Part shown: one piece after another, positions 26,707-35,698 of the stretch
Layout of the letters: each line of letters starts with the position of its first letter
Numbering within the stretch: the stretch's first letter is position 1
Assembly: GCA_030442055.1 (NCBI GenBank)
Contig: JAUJEB010000001.1
Coordinates: forward strand, 1,240,001-1,304,000
From: Agaribacillus aureus
GTDB lineage: Bacteria; Bacteroidota; Bacteroidia; Cytophagales; Cyclobacteriaceae
Length of the DNA stretch: 64,000 bases
Direction: 5' to 3'
Position numbers and translations under genes: made by a program
Notes under the pieces: model-generated
The model's database searches: none
Seen by the model: the letters and a program-made list of their open reading frames with translations, nothing else
What the model was told of the DNA's origin: nothing

Positions 26707-27155
26707 ATACTAAATTGTTGGGTTTTAAGCGTTAACAAATATCTTTTTCCAAAAAGCCTTGACGCTGCAAAGCCCCTGGGAAACAAAACAGCTGATAATT
26801 TGTCATAAAAACCGGATCTTTCCAAATCAATTGGCGTATTTACGTCAAACTGAACCCTCCGGATTTCAGCGATTGTCAGGATATATAGACCACTGTACTG
26901 CTGGAAATATAAACCGCCTTATGCCTTTTGCTCAAAATACCGGTACTTAGGCCACACTTGCCCGCATTCGCCAGGAACAAGCGCTCTACCAGACCGTCGG
27001 CTAATATGGCCTTTTCAAGTGTTGAAAGAGATAAAATATTCGAGAAAAATGAATTTTCTATGCAATTGGAACATATACAGATAAAAAAAGATAATTTTAC
27101 CTGAAAGTTTTAGGTTACAAATCTTTTATTCATCGCGACTAATAAATGATACCGC
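26707..27155. other. Intergenic region, no supported gene
   Basis: A gap of 449 bases between the divergent DUF6786 and ECF sigma genes. A 63-codon open frame at 26759-26950 has no recognisable domain and is not called. AT-rich sequence near 27080-27120 probably carries the sigma-gene promoter, but no clean consensus is visible. The segment 26960-27010 is noticeably richer in G+C and may be decayed coding DNA. Confidence 0.5.
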
Positions 27156-27767
27156 ATGCAGGTTTCTGGTAAATTAACCAATGAAGATTTGATATTGGCC
27201 ATCAAATCTGGTACTAACATAGACGAGGCAATAAGTTTTATATATAAAAATTATTATAGCCTGCTGGAAAATATAGTACTTTCCAATAATGGCAATAAAG
27301 CTGATGCCGAAGATATTATTCAGGAAGTCCTGGTTATCTTTATCGAAATGGTGAATAAAGACAAATACAGGGCAGAGGCCAGTGTAAAATCGTTCTTGTA
27401 CACATTAACCAGGAATCTGTGGATAAGCGAACTGAGAAAAAAAAGCAGCGCTCAAAAAAGGAATACTTCTTACGAAGACTCTAGAGAGCTGATAGAAAGG
27501 GACATTTCGGATTATCTTGTGTATCACGAAAGTCGAAAACTGGTGATGACGTTATTTGAGAAATTAGGAGAAAAATGTAACAAAATACTAACTTATTTCT
27601 ATTACGATAACTTTTCCATGAAAGAGATATTACAAAAAGTAGATTATGAAAGTGAGCAGGTGCTCAGAAATAAAAAGTACAAATGTCTCAAGGGGTTAAT
27701 TAACATGGTTAACAGTTCACCGGGAATTAAAGAAAACCTTAAAACAGCTTTACAAAATGGAAAATGA
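27156..27767 (+). CDS. ECF-type RNA polymerase sigma factor
   Basis: A 203-residue sigma-70 family protein. Region 2 reads NKADAEDIIQEVLVIFIEMVNKD with the -10 recognition helix ASVKSFLYTLTRNLWISELR. Region 4 (about 130-185) is weakly conserved (NFSMKEILQKVDYESEQVLRNKKYKCLKGL) but keeps the helix-turn-helix shape. It differs from the FecI-like sigmas elsewhere in the window. It overlaps by 11 bases with a membrane protein gene that looks like its anti-sigma factor. In other Bacteroidota such pairs often come with TPR or CHAT proteins, which here lie 7 kb away at 35.7-38.5 kb. Confidence 0.9.
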   Translation: MQVSGKLTNEDLILAIKSGTNIDEAISFIYKNYYSLLENIVLSNNGNKADAEDIIQEVLVIFIEMVNKDKYRAEASVKSFLYTLTRNLWISELRKKSSAQKRNTSYEDSRELIERDISDYLVYHESRKLVMTLFEKLGEKCNKILTYFYYDNFSMKEILQKVDYESEQVLRNKKYKCLKGLINMVNSSPGIKENLKTALQNGK

Positions 27768-28533
27768 AAACAATTACAATGAACTCGAACTCCTCGATAA
27801 ATACCTGGATGGAAAACTTACAAATGAGGAGAGAAAAGACCTTGAGCTCAGAATAACAGAAGATGAAGCGCTTAAAGGTGAACTGGAGGTGTTACAGATT
27901 TCAAGAGATGCTATCAGAGCGGTTGGGATAAAAAACAATGTGAAAAGATTGCATCAAAAACTTATCGCAGAAATAAGGAGCGAAGAAAAGAAGGTAGTTC
28001 CTATTAGCAGAAACAACCGGTTTATCAGGTGGACCACCGGTATTGCTGCCAGTTTGCTTTTAATTGTAGCGAGCTTTGTCGCTTATCAGTATGCAACGGT
28101 AAATCCCGATAAAATATACGCACAACAATTTCTTTCCTATGAGTTACCCGTAACCCGAAGTGCGGAAACAACGATGAGTGCCATTGACAACTCCTACCTG
28201 TCAGGCGACTATGCACAGGTCATTCAGCATTTCAACACGTCAGAACAAAAAAGCAGCAGGGATTATTTCCTCAGCGCCATGTCATACCTGTATACAGAAG
28301 AATTTGACAAGGCTGTTACACTATTTCAGACCCTGGTTGATAAAAACAACAATACACAGGGAGAAAAGTATTTTGAGCAGGAAACGGATTTCTACCTGGC
28401 GCTGGCTTACCTGAAAGTTGGCGAAACCGCCAAATGCAAGGAGCTTTTTGCTAAGATAAAGGCCGATTCAAAACATCTTTATCATAAAAACATCACTCGC
28501 AAAGATATATGGATGCTTGAACTGATGGATTAA
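27757..28533 (+). CDS. Membrane anti-sigma-like protein with periplasmic TPR domain
   Basis: A 258-residue single-span protein. The cytoplasmic part (1-90) has an anti-sigma-like opening (LLDKYLDGKLTNEERKDLE) without a zinc-binding HXXXCXXC motif. A span lies at 93-111. The periplasmic part (about 120-258) has TPR-like helices (YFLSAMSYLYTEEFDKAVTLF; DFYLALAYLKVGETAKCKELF). Its start overlaps the sigma gene by 11 bases, so the two are coupled. Inference: it holds the sigma factor at the membrane and senses a periplasmic or outer-membrane partner through the TPRs. It is followed directly by the 245-bp repeat array. Confidence 0.85.
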   Translation: MENENNYNELELLDKYLDGKLTNEERKDLELRITEDEALKGELEVLQISRDAIRAVGIKNNVKRLHQKLIAEIRSEEKKVVPISRNNRFIRWTTGIAASLLLIVASFVAYQYATVNPDKIYAQQFLSYELPVTRSAETTMSAIDNSYLSGDYAQVIQHFNTSEQKSSRDYFLSAMSYLYTEEFDKAVTLFQTLVDKNNNTQGEKYFEQETDFYLALAYLKVGETAKCKELFAKIKADSKHLYHKNITRKDIWMLELMD

Positions 28534-28596
28534 CTCCGGGTTGCCGGTTTCTCCTGTACTTCATAGCAACAATAACCTTCGCAATCACCCCAACAC

Positions 28597-29789
28597 CGTC
28601 ATCCCGAACAATGCGCTGGCCAGTGTGTCGGTTGTGAAGGGATCCCTTGGCGATGAGCCACAGAACCCTGCCTCACCACCGCACCCACAGAGCGTCCAGG
28701 CTGCTCACCAGCGGAGTATAGTGCGGAAAGCCGAAGGATTGCTTCCTCACTCGCGCACTCGTTCATCGCAAGGACGGAGGGAGTGGATAGAATAGTGGTA
28801 AATAAGCATACAACAGCAAACACTAACTCCCCCAACACCACGTCATCCCGAACAATGCGCTGGCCAGTGTGTCGGTTGTGAAGGGATCCCTTGGCGATGA
28901 GTCACAAAACTTTGCCTAACCACTGCACCCCCGGAGCGTTCAGGCTGCTCACTAGCGGAGTATGGTGCGGAAAGCCGAAGGATTGCTTCTTCACTCGCGC
29001 ACTCGTTCATCGCAAGGACGGAGGGAGTGGATAGAATAGTGGTAAATAAGCATACGACAGCAAACACTAACTCCCCCCAACACCACGTCATCCCGAACAA
29101 TGCGCTGGCCAGTGTGCCGGTTGTGAAGGGATCCCTTGGCGATGAGTCACAAAACTTTACCTAACCACTGCACCCCCGGAGCGTCCAGGCTGCTCACCAG
29201 CGGAGTATGGTGCGAAAAGCCGAAGGATTGCTTCTTCACTCGCGCACTCGTTCATCGCGAGGACGGAGGGAGTGGATAGAATAGTGGTAAATAAGCATAC
29301 AACAGCAAACACTAACTCCCCCCAACACCACGTCATCCCGAACAATGCGCTGGCCAGTGTGTCGGTTATGAAGGGATCCCTTGGCGATGAGCCACAGAAC
29401 CCTGCCTCACCACCGCACCCACAGAGCGTCCAGGCTGCTCACCAGCGGAGTATGGTGCGGAAAGCCGAAGGATTGCTTCTTCACTCGCGCACTCGTTCAT
29501 CGCAAGGATGGAGGGAGTGGGTAGAATAGTGGTAAATAAGCATACAACAGCAAACACTAACTCCCCCCAACACCACGTCATCCCGAACAATGCGCTGGCC
29601 AGTGCGCCGGTTGTGAAGGGATCCCTTGGCAATGAGCCACAGAACCCTGCCTCACCACCGCACCCACAGAGCGTCCAGGCTGCTCACCAGCGGAGTATAG
29701 TGCGGAAAGCCGAAGGATTGCTTCCTCACTCGCGCACTCGCTCATCGCCAGAACGGATGGGTAAATGGAATACATTATTGGTAATAAAG
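28597..29789. repeat. Five tandem ~245-bp repeats between convergent genes
   Basis: Units begin at 28597, 28841, 29086, 29331 and 29576 (steps of 244, 245, 245 and 245); the fifth decays after about 29750. Each starts CGTCATCCCGAACAATGCGC. It then has GAAGGGATCCCTTGGCGATGA, CAGGCTGCTCACCAGCGGAG, CCGAAGGATTGCTTC and TTCATCGCAAGGACGG, and ends in an AT-richer linker. Units are nearly identical, so the expansion is recent. GTCATCCCGAAC...GGGATCC and GGATTGCTTC...CGCAAGGACG resemble widespread bacterial interspersed repeats. Open frames of 80-110 codons recur on both strands but look like by-products of repetition. The array fills the space between the ends of the genes at 28533 and 29792. Confidence 0.95.
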
Positions 29790-29791
29790 CA

Positions 29792-31507
29792 TTATTCAGT
29801 ACCTAATGCATTTGGTACAGGCCGGTCAATGCTAAAACTGTGATCAATATTCAAAATGTTGACAGGCGGATCCTGATCCAGGATAATTACTGTTTTCTTT
29901 CCTTTTAGGTTATTGATAAGTTCGGCTACGTGATGCCGTGAACTCTTGTCGAGGCCGCTGAATGGTTCATCAATAATAATAATGGGTTTAGCTGTGAGTA
30001 AAGCCCGGGCATAGGCCAGTAATTTCTTTTGTCCTTTGGAAAGGTTGGCGCCCAGATCTCCTATGCGGGTGTCCAGGGTAAGCTTCAGGTGTTTAGGTGT
30101 ATTTTTTTGAATGAGATCCAGAACCCTCCCCGCCTCTGATCTTTTTTTGGACTTTCTGCTATAGCTGATCGCTTCAAAAACAGTTCTTCCAAAGAAAGGC
30201 CAATCTTCCGGGACAAGCGATATGGCTTTTCGCAACGATTTCTTGTTGACATGACTGGTGTCCTGATCATCAAAAAAGATTTTACCGGTCGCAGGTAAAT
30301 ACAATCCTGTAAATAACTTCAGCAATGTCGTTTTACCAGCTCCCGTCCGTCCCTGAATGCTGGTCATCTCGCCCGACGAAATAACAAAGTCATCAAACAA
30401 AATCTTTTTATCAGCCCGGGAATATTGAAACGTTACACCCTGAAAAACAATTTTCCCACGTTTAAACCTGAATGCACCTGAAGACTCTTCTTGCTCCTGC
30501 GCATGATTTAATACGATAAGCAGTTTTTTAAATGAAATGTTTCCCAATTCCCAAACGGTATTCACTCTAAGTGCCCGCCTGAACACAGGCATAGCGGTAA
30601 CCAGTAATAAAATCGCCGCCAGCAATGATCCCGCGTCGATACGGGCCTCGCCAAACTCGTATTGATAATAGGTATAATATAAAATGGCAAACAGCATGAC
30701 ATAAAGCAAACCGGGTATGACGGCCATAATAACACTATTGATCTGATGATAGCGAATACCTGCTCTATAAACCTTTTCCGATTTCAACTTGTACCTGTTC
30801 ATTTCCGGCTGGAGGCGATTAAAGGCCTTTACAGAAAGTATACTTCGCAAAGTTGCATTGACAAATGACAGTAATCCCGATTTATAATTGCGTTGCGCCA
30901 GGCTTTTATCATGCAAAGCCCTGTTCAGCAAAAATATCAAACCGCCAAATACGGGGAAAAAGCCCAGCATCACCAACAGCAATCCGCTATCGAGTATACC
31001 GATGGTGATCAATACCAGTGCCAATAAAAGCATATCCACCAAAAAGCCGATAAGCCCCTTGGTGACATAGTTTTGGGTGCTTTTAAGATCACCGCTATGG
31101 CGTAGCAGGTATTTACCGATACCCTTTTCATCATAAATCTGCATCGGCATTTGTAATTGAGACAGGAAAAGCTTATTTCGTATAAATAACAGCATTTTTT
31201 CGCCAATACTTCCCACCTGGTAACGGCGCAGAAAATCAAAAACGATCTTCAAAATAACCAGGGTCATAAAAAACATCAGAAACCTGGGGGCAGTATCCCA
31301 AAACCATTCCGGTAAAAAATTAAGAATTCGCGAACGGTGAGTATTTAGTCCAAAAACAAGATTATAAAATTTACCGATGCTCACCGGAATGATAATGGTA
31401 AAAATATTGGAAAATAAGCTTACCAAAAAGGTGGATAAAATGGCAGGCTTATTTTCGCTAAAAAAATCGGATAATATTTTACTTTTTGTCTGCACTTCAA
31501 GCAACAT
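29792..31507 (-). CDS. ABC exporter, fused transmembrane and ATPase domains
   Basis: A 571-residue half-transporter. Residues about 20-310 hold the six-span exporter domain (FTIIIPVSIGKFYNLVFGL; LLVMLGFFPVFGGLIFLLN). The ATPase domain runs from about 350 to 565. Walker A GRTGAGKTTLL (386-396), signature LSKGQKK (489-495) and Walker B IIIIDEPFSGLD (509-520) are intact. The Q-loop position reads LVPED, with Glu in place of Gln. The usual switch His reads IILDQDP. Both changes touch ATP coupling, so the transporter may be slow or asymmetric. Its ATG overlaps the upstream P-loop gene by 11 bases, so the pair is coupled. No peptidase domain is present, so it is not a classic bacteriocin exporter. 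Confidence 0.9.
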   Translation of the reverse strand: MLLEVQTKSKILSDFFSENKPAILSTFLVSLFSNIFTIIIPVSIGKFYNLVFGLNTHRSRILNFLPEWFWDTAPRFLMFFMTLVILKIVFDFLRRYQVGSIGEKMLLFIRNKLFLSQLQMPMQIYDEKGIGKYLLRHSGDLKSTQNYVTKGLIGFLVDMLLLALVLITIGILDSGLLLVMLGFFPVFGGLIFLLNRALHDKSLAQRNYKSGLLSFVNATLRSILSVKAFNRLQPEMNRYKLKSEKVYRAGIRYHQINSVIMAVIPGLLYVMLFAILYYTYYQYEFGEARIDAGSLLAAILLLVTAMPVFRRALRVNTVWELGNISFKKLLIVLNHAQEQEESSGAFRFKRGKIVFQGVTFQYSRADKKILFDDFVISSGEMTSIQGRTGAGKTTLLKLFTGLYLPATGKIFFDDQDTSHVNKKSLRKAISLVPEDWPFFGRTVFEAISYSRKSKKRSEAGRVLDLIQKNTPKHLKLTLDTRIGDLGANLSKGQKKLLAYARALLTAKPIIIIDEPFSGLDKSSRHHVAELINNLKGKKTVIILDQDPPVNILNIDHSFSIDRPVPNALGTE

Positions 31508-32579
31508 CTAATACATGACGCTCCATACCCATACTTGACTTTATAGCGTGATTAACAGCCTTTCTTTCAAATGAATGTACGATATCCGGAGAAGCTAAAT
31601 GCTCTAAATTCAACAGTGGTAATTCCAGTTTGCAATTCACTTCTTCTACCAACAAAGGGCGTGTGTTAATCATACCACTCAATGCAAAAGGCTCCATGCC
31701 CTTGCTTCTTAGTGCAGCTACGCCATGCAGGGCGCTCAAGCTATCACCGCTGGAAAATAATACGTGATCTACTGTTGACTTAAAGGCTTCGTGGTCAATC
31801 AACATCTCGGTTTCGCGCTGCAAAATACCATCGGCGATTTCAATGACCACATAGTCAGGGTCAACCTTAACCACACATCCCAACAATGCCTCGTAAAGGT
31901 CCATTAGGCTCTTCAAGGAACAAAGATAGGTGGAAGGAAAGCCAAATTCTGCAAAATCAACAGCAATATCGGCACCGCAATCATAGGCCAGCATCCTGTC
32001 TTTGTTGAAAACCGTTCCTGTCAATTTAATAAAGGCCACCTTCTTGCCAGCCGCCTTTAATCCACGGCAGAGATAGGCAGCTGAAGTGGTTTTCCCGCTA
32101 TCCATACTTGAGCCAACAGAAAGAATGGTTTTATGACGGCGTATTTTTCCGGGGTCGAATTCGGTAGGCTGTACATGATGATAAATGGTATTGATGACCT
32201 TACCTTCTTCATCCGTGGCATACCCCACCAACCTGAGCTTTGTCGCACCGCGCAGTTCGAGTTTGCTACACATGGATTTCACGATTCCTACCAGGCCTCC
32301 TTTGCCGATCAATTCGTATTCCTCGTGGTAACCGACAGGCACATAACCCTCAAACTGGTTACTGGCGTACCTGTTTCCAAAAGTGGCCATGATTCTGTCC
32401 CCTTCAAAAATGTGACAGTTTCTGCCTCCCTTATCCTGTATGGCACTTAAACTACACAGCTCCAATACTTCAAAGATCGCCACATCGCCTGGCATGGGTT
32501 GATATGTTTTGATGATAGACTCGTTAATGTGATAGTTTTTAATGTTTTTGCAGATAATAGATTTCTTAATACTTTTCAT
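31497..32579 (-). CDS. P-loop NTPase of unknown function (DUF1611-like)
   Basis: A 360-residue protein without signal or membrane span. A beta-rich N-terminal domain (about 25-135; PGDVAIFEVLELCSLSAIQD, ATFGNRYASNQFEGYVPVGY) is followed by a SIMIBI-type P-loop domain with Walker A SVGSSMDSGKTTSAAYL (P-loop 156-165). KKVAFIKLTGTVFNKDRML then resembles the switch region of MobB, BioD or DUF1611 proteins, and VIEIADG may be a Walker B analogue. I do not recognise a named family with confidence. Tight coupling to the ABC exporter (11-base overlap) suggests it prepares, energises or gates what the exporter moves. It lies 86 bases after the DUF2490 gene. Confidence 0.75.
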   Translation of the reverse strand: MKSIKKSIICKNIKNYHINESIIKTYQPMPGDVAIFEVLELCSLSAIQDKGGRNCHIFEGDRIMATFGNRYASNQFEGYVPVGYHEEYELIGKGGLVGIVKSMCSKLELRGATKLRLVGYATDEEGKVINTIYHHVQPTEFDPGKIRRHKTILSVGSSMDSGKTTSAAYLCRGLKAAGKKVAFIKLTGTVFNKDRMLAYDCGADIAVDFAEFGFPSTYLCSLKSLMDLYEALLGCVVKVDPDYVVIEIADGILQRETEMLIDHEAFKSTVDHVLFSSGDSLSALHGVAALRSKGMEPFALSGMINTRPLLVEEVNCKLELPLLNLEHLASPDIVHSFERKAVNHAIKSSMGMERHVLDVA

Positions 32580-32665
32580 GGTTGTACTATTTAAAATTTT
32601 TTAGATCTTTTTTGTTGTGTCATATAGACAATCCGGTGTTTATTGTTTTGGTTGTTATTTAAAGT

Positions 32666-33430
32666 TTATAATTTCAATCGATAGGCCCCGGTAACGACCA
32701 GAGCAGAAAAATTGTTAAACCTCCTTCTAATCCTCCCGTCTCTCGGGTCTTCTACATTAATTTTGCGGTATTTATTGCCGAGGTTAAACTCTGTTTGTCG
32801 CATGAAGCGAAAGGTGACGTTGAGTCGTTTCACCGGGGTAATACGCAGCCCCAATGTTAATCGGTGAGCATGCAGCCCATTAGGTGATTGGCGGATCACT
32901 TTTTCCCCCTGCTCATCCCGGTACCAAAGCGGCCTTCCCGATAAATAATAGTGAAATTCATTGGTTACAAACGGTCTGGCTCTCAACGGAAGATCCAGGC
33001 CTCTTGGATGTATTCGAAAGGCATAACGAAGGCGATATTGGAATTTGCTCCTCTCCGGGAAATGCCATTCCACCCGAAAAGCATTCTGTATCCAGAAGTT
33101 TTCCAACCTGATCCGGTAGTCAACGCGTCCGGTCAGCCGGTTTCTTGAGCGCCCGCTGGTACTTTGCGGATTTATCGACTTCAGATAGCCAAATCCGAGT
33201 CTTACCCTTTTAGTATATCGATAGCTAACATTAAGACTATTTTGAAGCGTACTCAATTGGAAAGGGTCTCTGCCAAAGATAAATAATTGTCCTGCCGACA
33301 CGCGCCATTCCTTATTTATCCTGGCCTGGACACTATGTCCATACCATAGCCTGACACCATCCTGGGGAAAAGCAGTGCTATGTATTGAGATAGTTATTAA
33401 AATAAAAATTATAGTTTTATATCTTTTCAT
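32666..33430 (-). CDS. DUF2490 family outer-membrane beta-barrel protein
   Basis: A 254-residue exported protein with a signal peptide (about 1-22, ending TAFPQ). Alternating short beta-strands fit the DUF2490 small-barrel pattern: WRVSAGQLFIFGRD, LNVSYRYTKRVRLGFGYLKS, RVDYRIRLENFWIQNAFRVE. It ends in a strand (ALVVTGAYRLKL) with hydrophobic last residues, as expected for Bam-assembled barrels. It is unusually rich in Arg. No function is known for the family. It sits between the HTTM-DCC gene (137-base gap) and the P-loop NTPase gene (86-base gap) on the same strand. Confidence 0.82.
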   Translation of the reverse strand: MKRYKTIIFILITISIHSTAFPQDGVRLWYGHSVQARINKEWRVSAGQLFIFGRDPFQLSTLQNSLNVSYRYTKRVRLGFGYLKSINPQSTSGRSRNRLTGRVDYRIRLENFWIQNAFRVEWHFPERSKFQYRLRYAFRIHPRGLDLPLRARPFVTNEFHYYLSGRPLWYRDEQGEKVIRQSPNGLHAHRLTLGLRITPVKRLNVTFRFMRQTEFNLGNKYRKINVEDPRDGRIRRRFNNFSALVVTGAYRLKL

Positions 33431-33567
33431 TATAGTATTGCCATTGTTATTAGGTAAAAAAAATTATTTGACTCGCGTTGTGCTTTTTAAATGATTAGCT
33501 GTTTGATCATTAGTCGAAACCAAATACTTGTTTGTAACCATTATTTTTAAAATGTATGACATGAATT

Positions 33568-34908
33568 TTATAAAAACCTGGATTGAATGTGTGGTTCGGG
33601 AATTTCACAGACATCCTGCATACCAAACCATCGATAGCGATGTCTTGCAAAAAGCTGATAACCCGCCTCTCTTAAAGGTTTAGGTATCAACATGAAAACG
33701 TATAACCAGCTCCACGGACTTCTCAACCTTCGCATGATTCGCAGCACCGCCGTACTGCGGCTGTACACCCTGTCCTTTTCAATTAGTATAATTGTGGAAT
33801 TGTCTTTTGGCGCATTAAATTTCGTTAACAACGCCATTCCGGTAGCTGACTGCTGTGAAGCAAACTGGAAACGTTGGTTGTAATCATTATCCAGAATGAA
33901 CCGCACGGTTTTATTACAAAAATTACAGACACCATCGAACAAAACAATTGAGGGGCTTTCCGTAGGTCTCATGGCAAGCTCAGAAGATCTCTGCCTTTTG
34001 CCAAATAACTTTCTCAGATAGGGTATGGCTTTTTCTGTTTCAAAAAAGGGTAAAAATATGATACCACTCATTTGGTAGCGGAAGCGGATGCCCATGATAA
34101 AAAAGATTCCCCAATGCATGGACCATGTTAACACTGCCCAGATCATCCCTGCCCTTTTATGGCCTAATATCAATGGGCCACCCAGCTCCAGCACGAAAGT
34201 TAAAACACCCATTAAAAGAAATAACGTGGTATGCGGATACAGCCATTCAAAAAGTGGCGAGTGGGTTTCTCCCAAAACAGTCTTTCTCAACGCGTCAACG
34301 GCTACCTGCGAGCGCATGGCATTTCCGGACACCCAATCCCATGCCAGATCACCAAAAACCTTGGCTAGCCCGGCCATAAAGTAGGTGAGTACGGTAGCAG
34401 CGCATACAAGCCTGATGGGCCAGCCATAACGCCAGTGGGACATGGCACTTTTGATCATCCCTTTCCGGTTTTTCCACCAGGCATCGAAAGAATAAGCATC
34501 CGCCGCGGACACGAACCCTATTACCAGTACATGCAGCACCAGGGCAATGCGGTTATGGTAGATCATCGACCATGAATTCCTGTAGCTAAGTAAAAATAAA
34601 AGCAACAGTGCGAAAAGCGGGCCGGTCCATTTAAACTTTAATCCTATCATATAGGCAATGTTGAGGGCAATGCCTGTGGAATACAAAACAGTAAATAAAG
34701 TTGGGGGAATGGGCCCGGGCAGTAAGTTAGATAATCCAACCGGTTCAAACAGGGCAATATCAGACTGTGCCATGCGCTGTATCATCTCATATCTGGTTAC
34801 CAGGTACCACAAGGAAAATCCTCCGGTAGCCACCCGTAATATGGCAAGTCGCTCGGCCGGTGCCGGACTAAACCAAAAACTCTTAAGTTTTAATAAGGCA
34901 GATTTCAT
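33568..34908 (-). CDS. HTTM (gamma-carboxylase-like) membrane protein fused to a DCC thiol-redox domain
   Basis: About 446 residues from ATG 34908. The frame stays open to 34986, but those codons lie in the duplicated 142-bp element, so 34908 is preferred. Residues about 15-280 form the HTTM domain related to vitamin K-dependent gamma-carboxylase, with spans such as LLFLLSYRNSWSMIYHNRIA and FMAGLAKVFGDLAWDWVSGNA. The C-terminal part is a DCC (DUF393) domain with VLFDGVCNFCNKTVRF (CxxC near 328-331). HTTM-DCC fusions are thought to act in membrane thiol or quinone redox chemistry; the reaction is not proven. The small membrane protein at 35025 precedes it, a typical neighbour of HTTM genes. 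Confidence 0.87.
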   Translation of the reverse strand: MKSALLKLKSFWFSPAPAERLAILRVATGGFSLWYLVTRYEMIQRMAQSDIALFEPVGLSNLLPGPIPPTLFTVLYSTGIALNIAYMIGLKFKWTGPLFALLLLFLLSYRNSWSMIYHNRIALVLHVLVIGFVSAADAYSFDAWWKNRKGMIKSAMSHWRYGWPIRLVCAATVLTYFMAGLAKVFGDLAWDWVSGNAMRSQVAVDALRKTVLGETHSPLFEWLYPHTTLFLLMGVLTFVLELGGPLILGHKRAGMIWAVLTWSMHWGIFFIMGIRFRYQMSGIIFLPFFETEKAIPYLRKLFGKRQRSSELAMRPTESPSIVLFDGVCNFCNKTVRFILDNDYNQRFQFASQQSATGMALLTKFNAPKDNSTIILIEKDRVYSRSTAVLRIMRRLRSPWSWLYVFMLIPKPLREAGYQLFARHRYRWFGMQDVCEIPEPHIQSRFL

Positions 34909-35044
34909 GTGTTTATAATTTATTTTTTCGGTCACATGGAACCTTCGATGCTTGCTATAATCATTGCCTTGCGCCTTCGGTGACACGCGGTGTGAGTTTA
35001 ATAATTATATCAAGCATGTCGGTTTCATCTTCTTTTAATGTTTT
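34903..35044 (-). repeat. 142-bp interspersed element, copy A (leader of HTTM-DCC gene)
   Basis: It aligns over its whole length with 56369-56510. Exact shared blocks include TTTCATGTGTTTATAATT, GGTCACATGGAACC, TATAATCATT, CTTGCGCCT, ACGCGGTGTG and TTTAATGTTTT (plus-strand reading). It spans the start codon of the HTTM-DCC gene and runs about 20 bases into the 3' end of the preceding gene. Copy A lacks the central palindrome found in copy B. Confidence 0.88.
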
Positions 35045-35486
35045 GGTGACTGTAGACCGTTTCTTTGACGGGCCGCTTGTTGTCTGTAAGAAAGTAATCA
35101 TCTAAGCGAAATCTTCCTCTCACCATTTCTACCCTAACCAGCTTATTGAAAGGAGCCTCCTGGCACCGAGCCAGTCTTCTGGCTACTTTGCCGGTGAGTT
35201 TTTCAACATCGCCTTGTCTTGCGTGTTTATTAATTTGCCGTCGCACCTGATTAAACCCTCCGGTTCCAAGATATTTATAAGGAATACAATACCGGCGGCC
35301 GGACACATCGTAGCCCACAAAGTAAGGCAGCGAATGCGTGGATTTTCTTTGATGTGAAAACATTGGGTAATAAGACAGGGGAAAGTCATCTTTAGGATTT
35401 TCTTGCCAGTTCTGGCGAACCGGCCATACAACAGCCAGAATCATTATGATGCTGAAAATTAATGCTGCTAATTTTGAATTAATCAT
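35025..35486 (-). CDS. Small membrane-anchored protein, partner of HTTM protein (hypothetical)
   Basis: A 153-residue protein with one N-terminal span (about 5-24; LAALIFSIIMILAVVWPVRQ) and a basic C-terminal part that would face the periplasm. The segment DDFPLSYYPMFSHQRK resembles short proteins commonly encoded next to HTTM/DCC genes, where a FP-YPMFS motif recurs. No enzyme motif is seen; single Cys residues occur in RRYCIPYKY and RRLARCQEAP. It is the first gene of the minus-strand cluster down to 29792, and its 3' end overlaps the duplicated element. I infer an accessory role to the HTTM-DCC protein. Confidence 0.75.
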   Translation of the reverse strand: MINSKLAALIFSIIMILAVVWPVRQNWQENPKDDFPLSYYPMFSHQRKSTHSLPYFVGYDVSGRRYCIPYKYLGTGGFNQVRRQINKHARQGDVEKLTGKVARRLARCQEAPFNKLVRVEMVRGRFRLDDYFLTDNKRPVKETVYSHQNIKRR

Positions 35487-35698
35487 ATTTTTTGTGTTTG
35501 GTTGTCAAAGTTGCATTGAACTAAAAGTTGTATCCCTTAGTCGGGACCAACCGGAGAATTGTAATCTTTCCAGAACAAATTTTTAAAAAGATTTAAGCAG
35601 GGATGGAAAGGCTGTTTTCAGAAGAGAAAGGTTACAGCCATTTTTAAGAACGGATTGCCTGTGGTGGTAATGATTACTGGCAGGTCAAACTGTCGCTA

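Noticed and set aside
26759-26950. 63-codon plus-strand frame in the gap before the sigma gene
   Set aside because: No domain, no signal peptide, no conserved pattern and no sign of a promoter; too weak to call.
28597-29789. CRISPR array
   Set aside because: Units are about 245 bp and near-identical throughout, with no short repeat/unique spacer alternation and no cas genes.
28541-29843. Set of 60-111-codon frames on both strands in the repeat array
   Set aside because: They recur once per 245-bp unit in both directions, lack any domain, and start or stop wherever unit differences fall. They are by-products of the repeat.
31497-33567. Precursor peptide gene for a RiPP-type product
   Set aside because: The gaps around the P-loop NTPase and exporter hold no short frame with a leader-like or Cys/Ser-rich core sequence, and the exporter lacks a peptidase domain.
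34909-34986. N-terminal extension of the HTTM-DCC protein
   Set aside because: These codons translate the duplicated 142-bp element, which also precedes an unrelated sulfatase; the Met at 34908 gives the normal family start.
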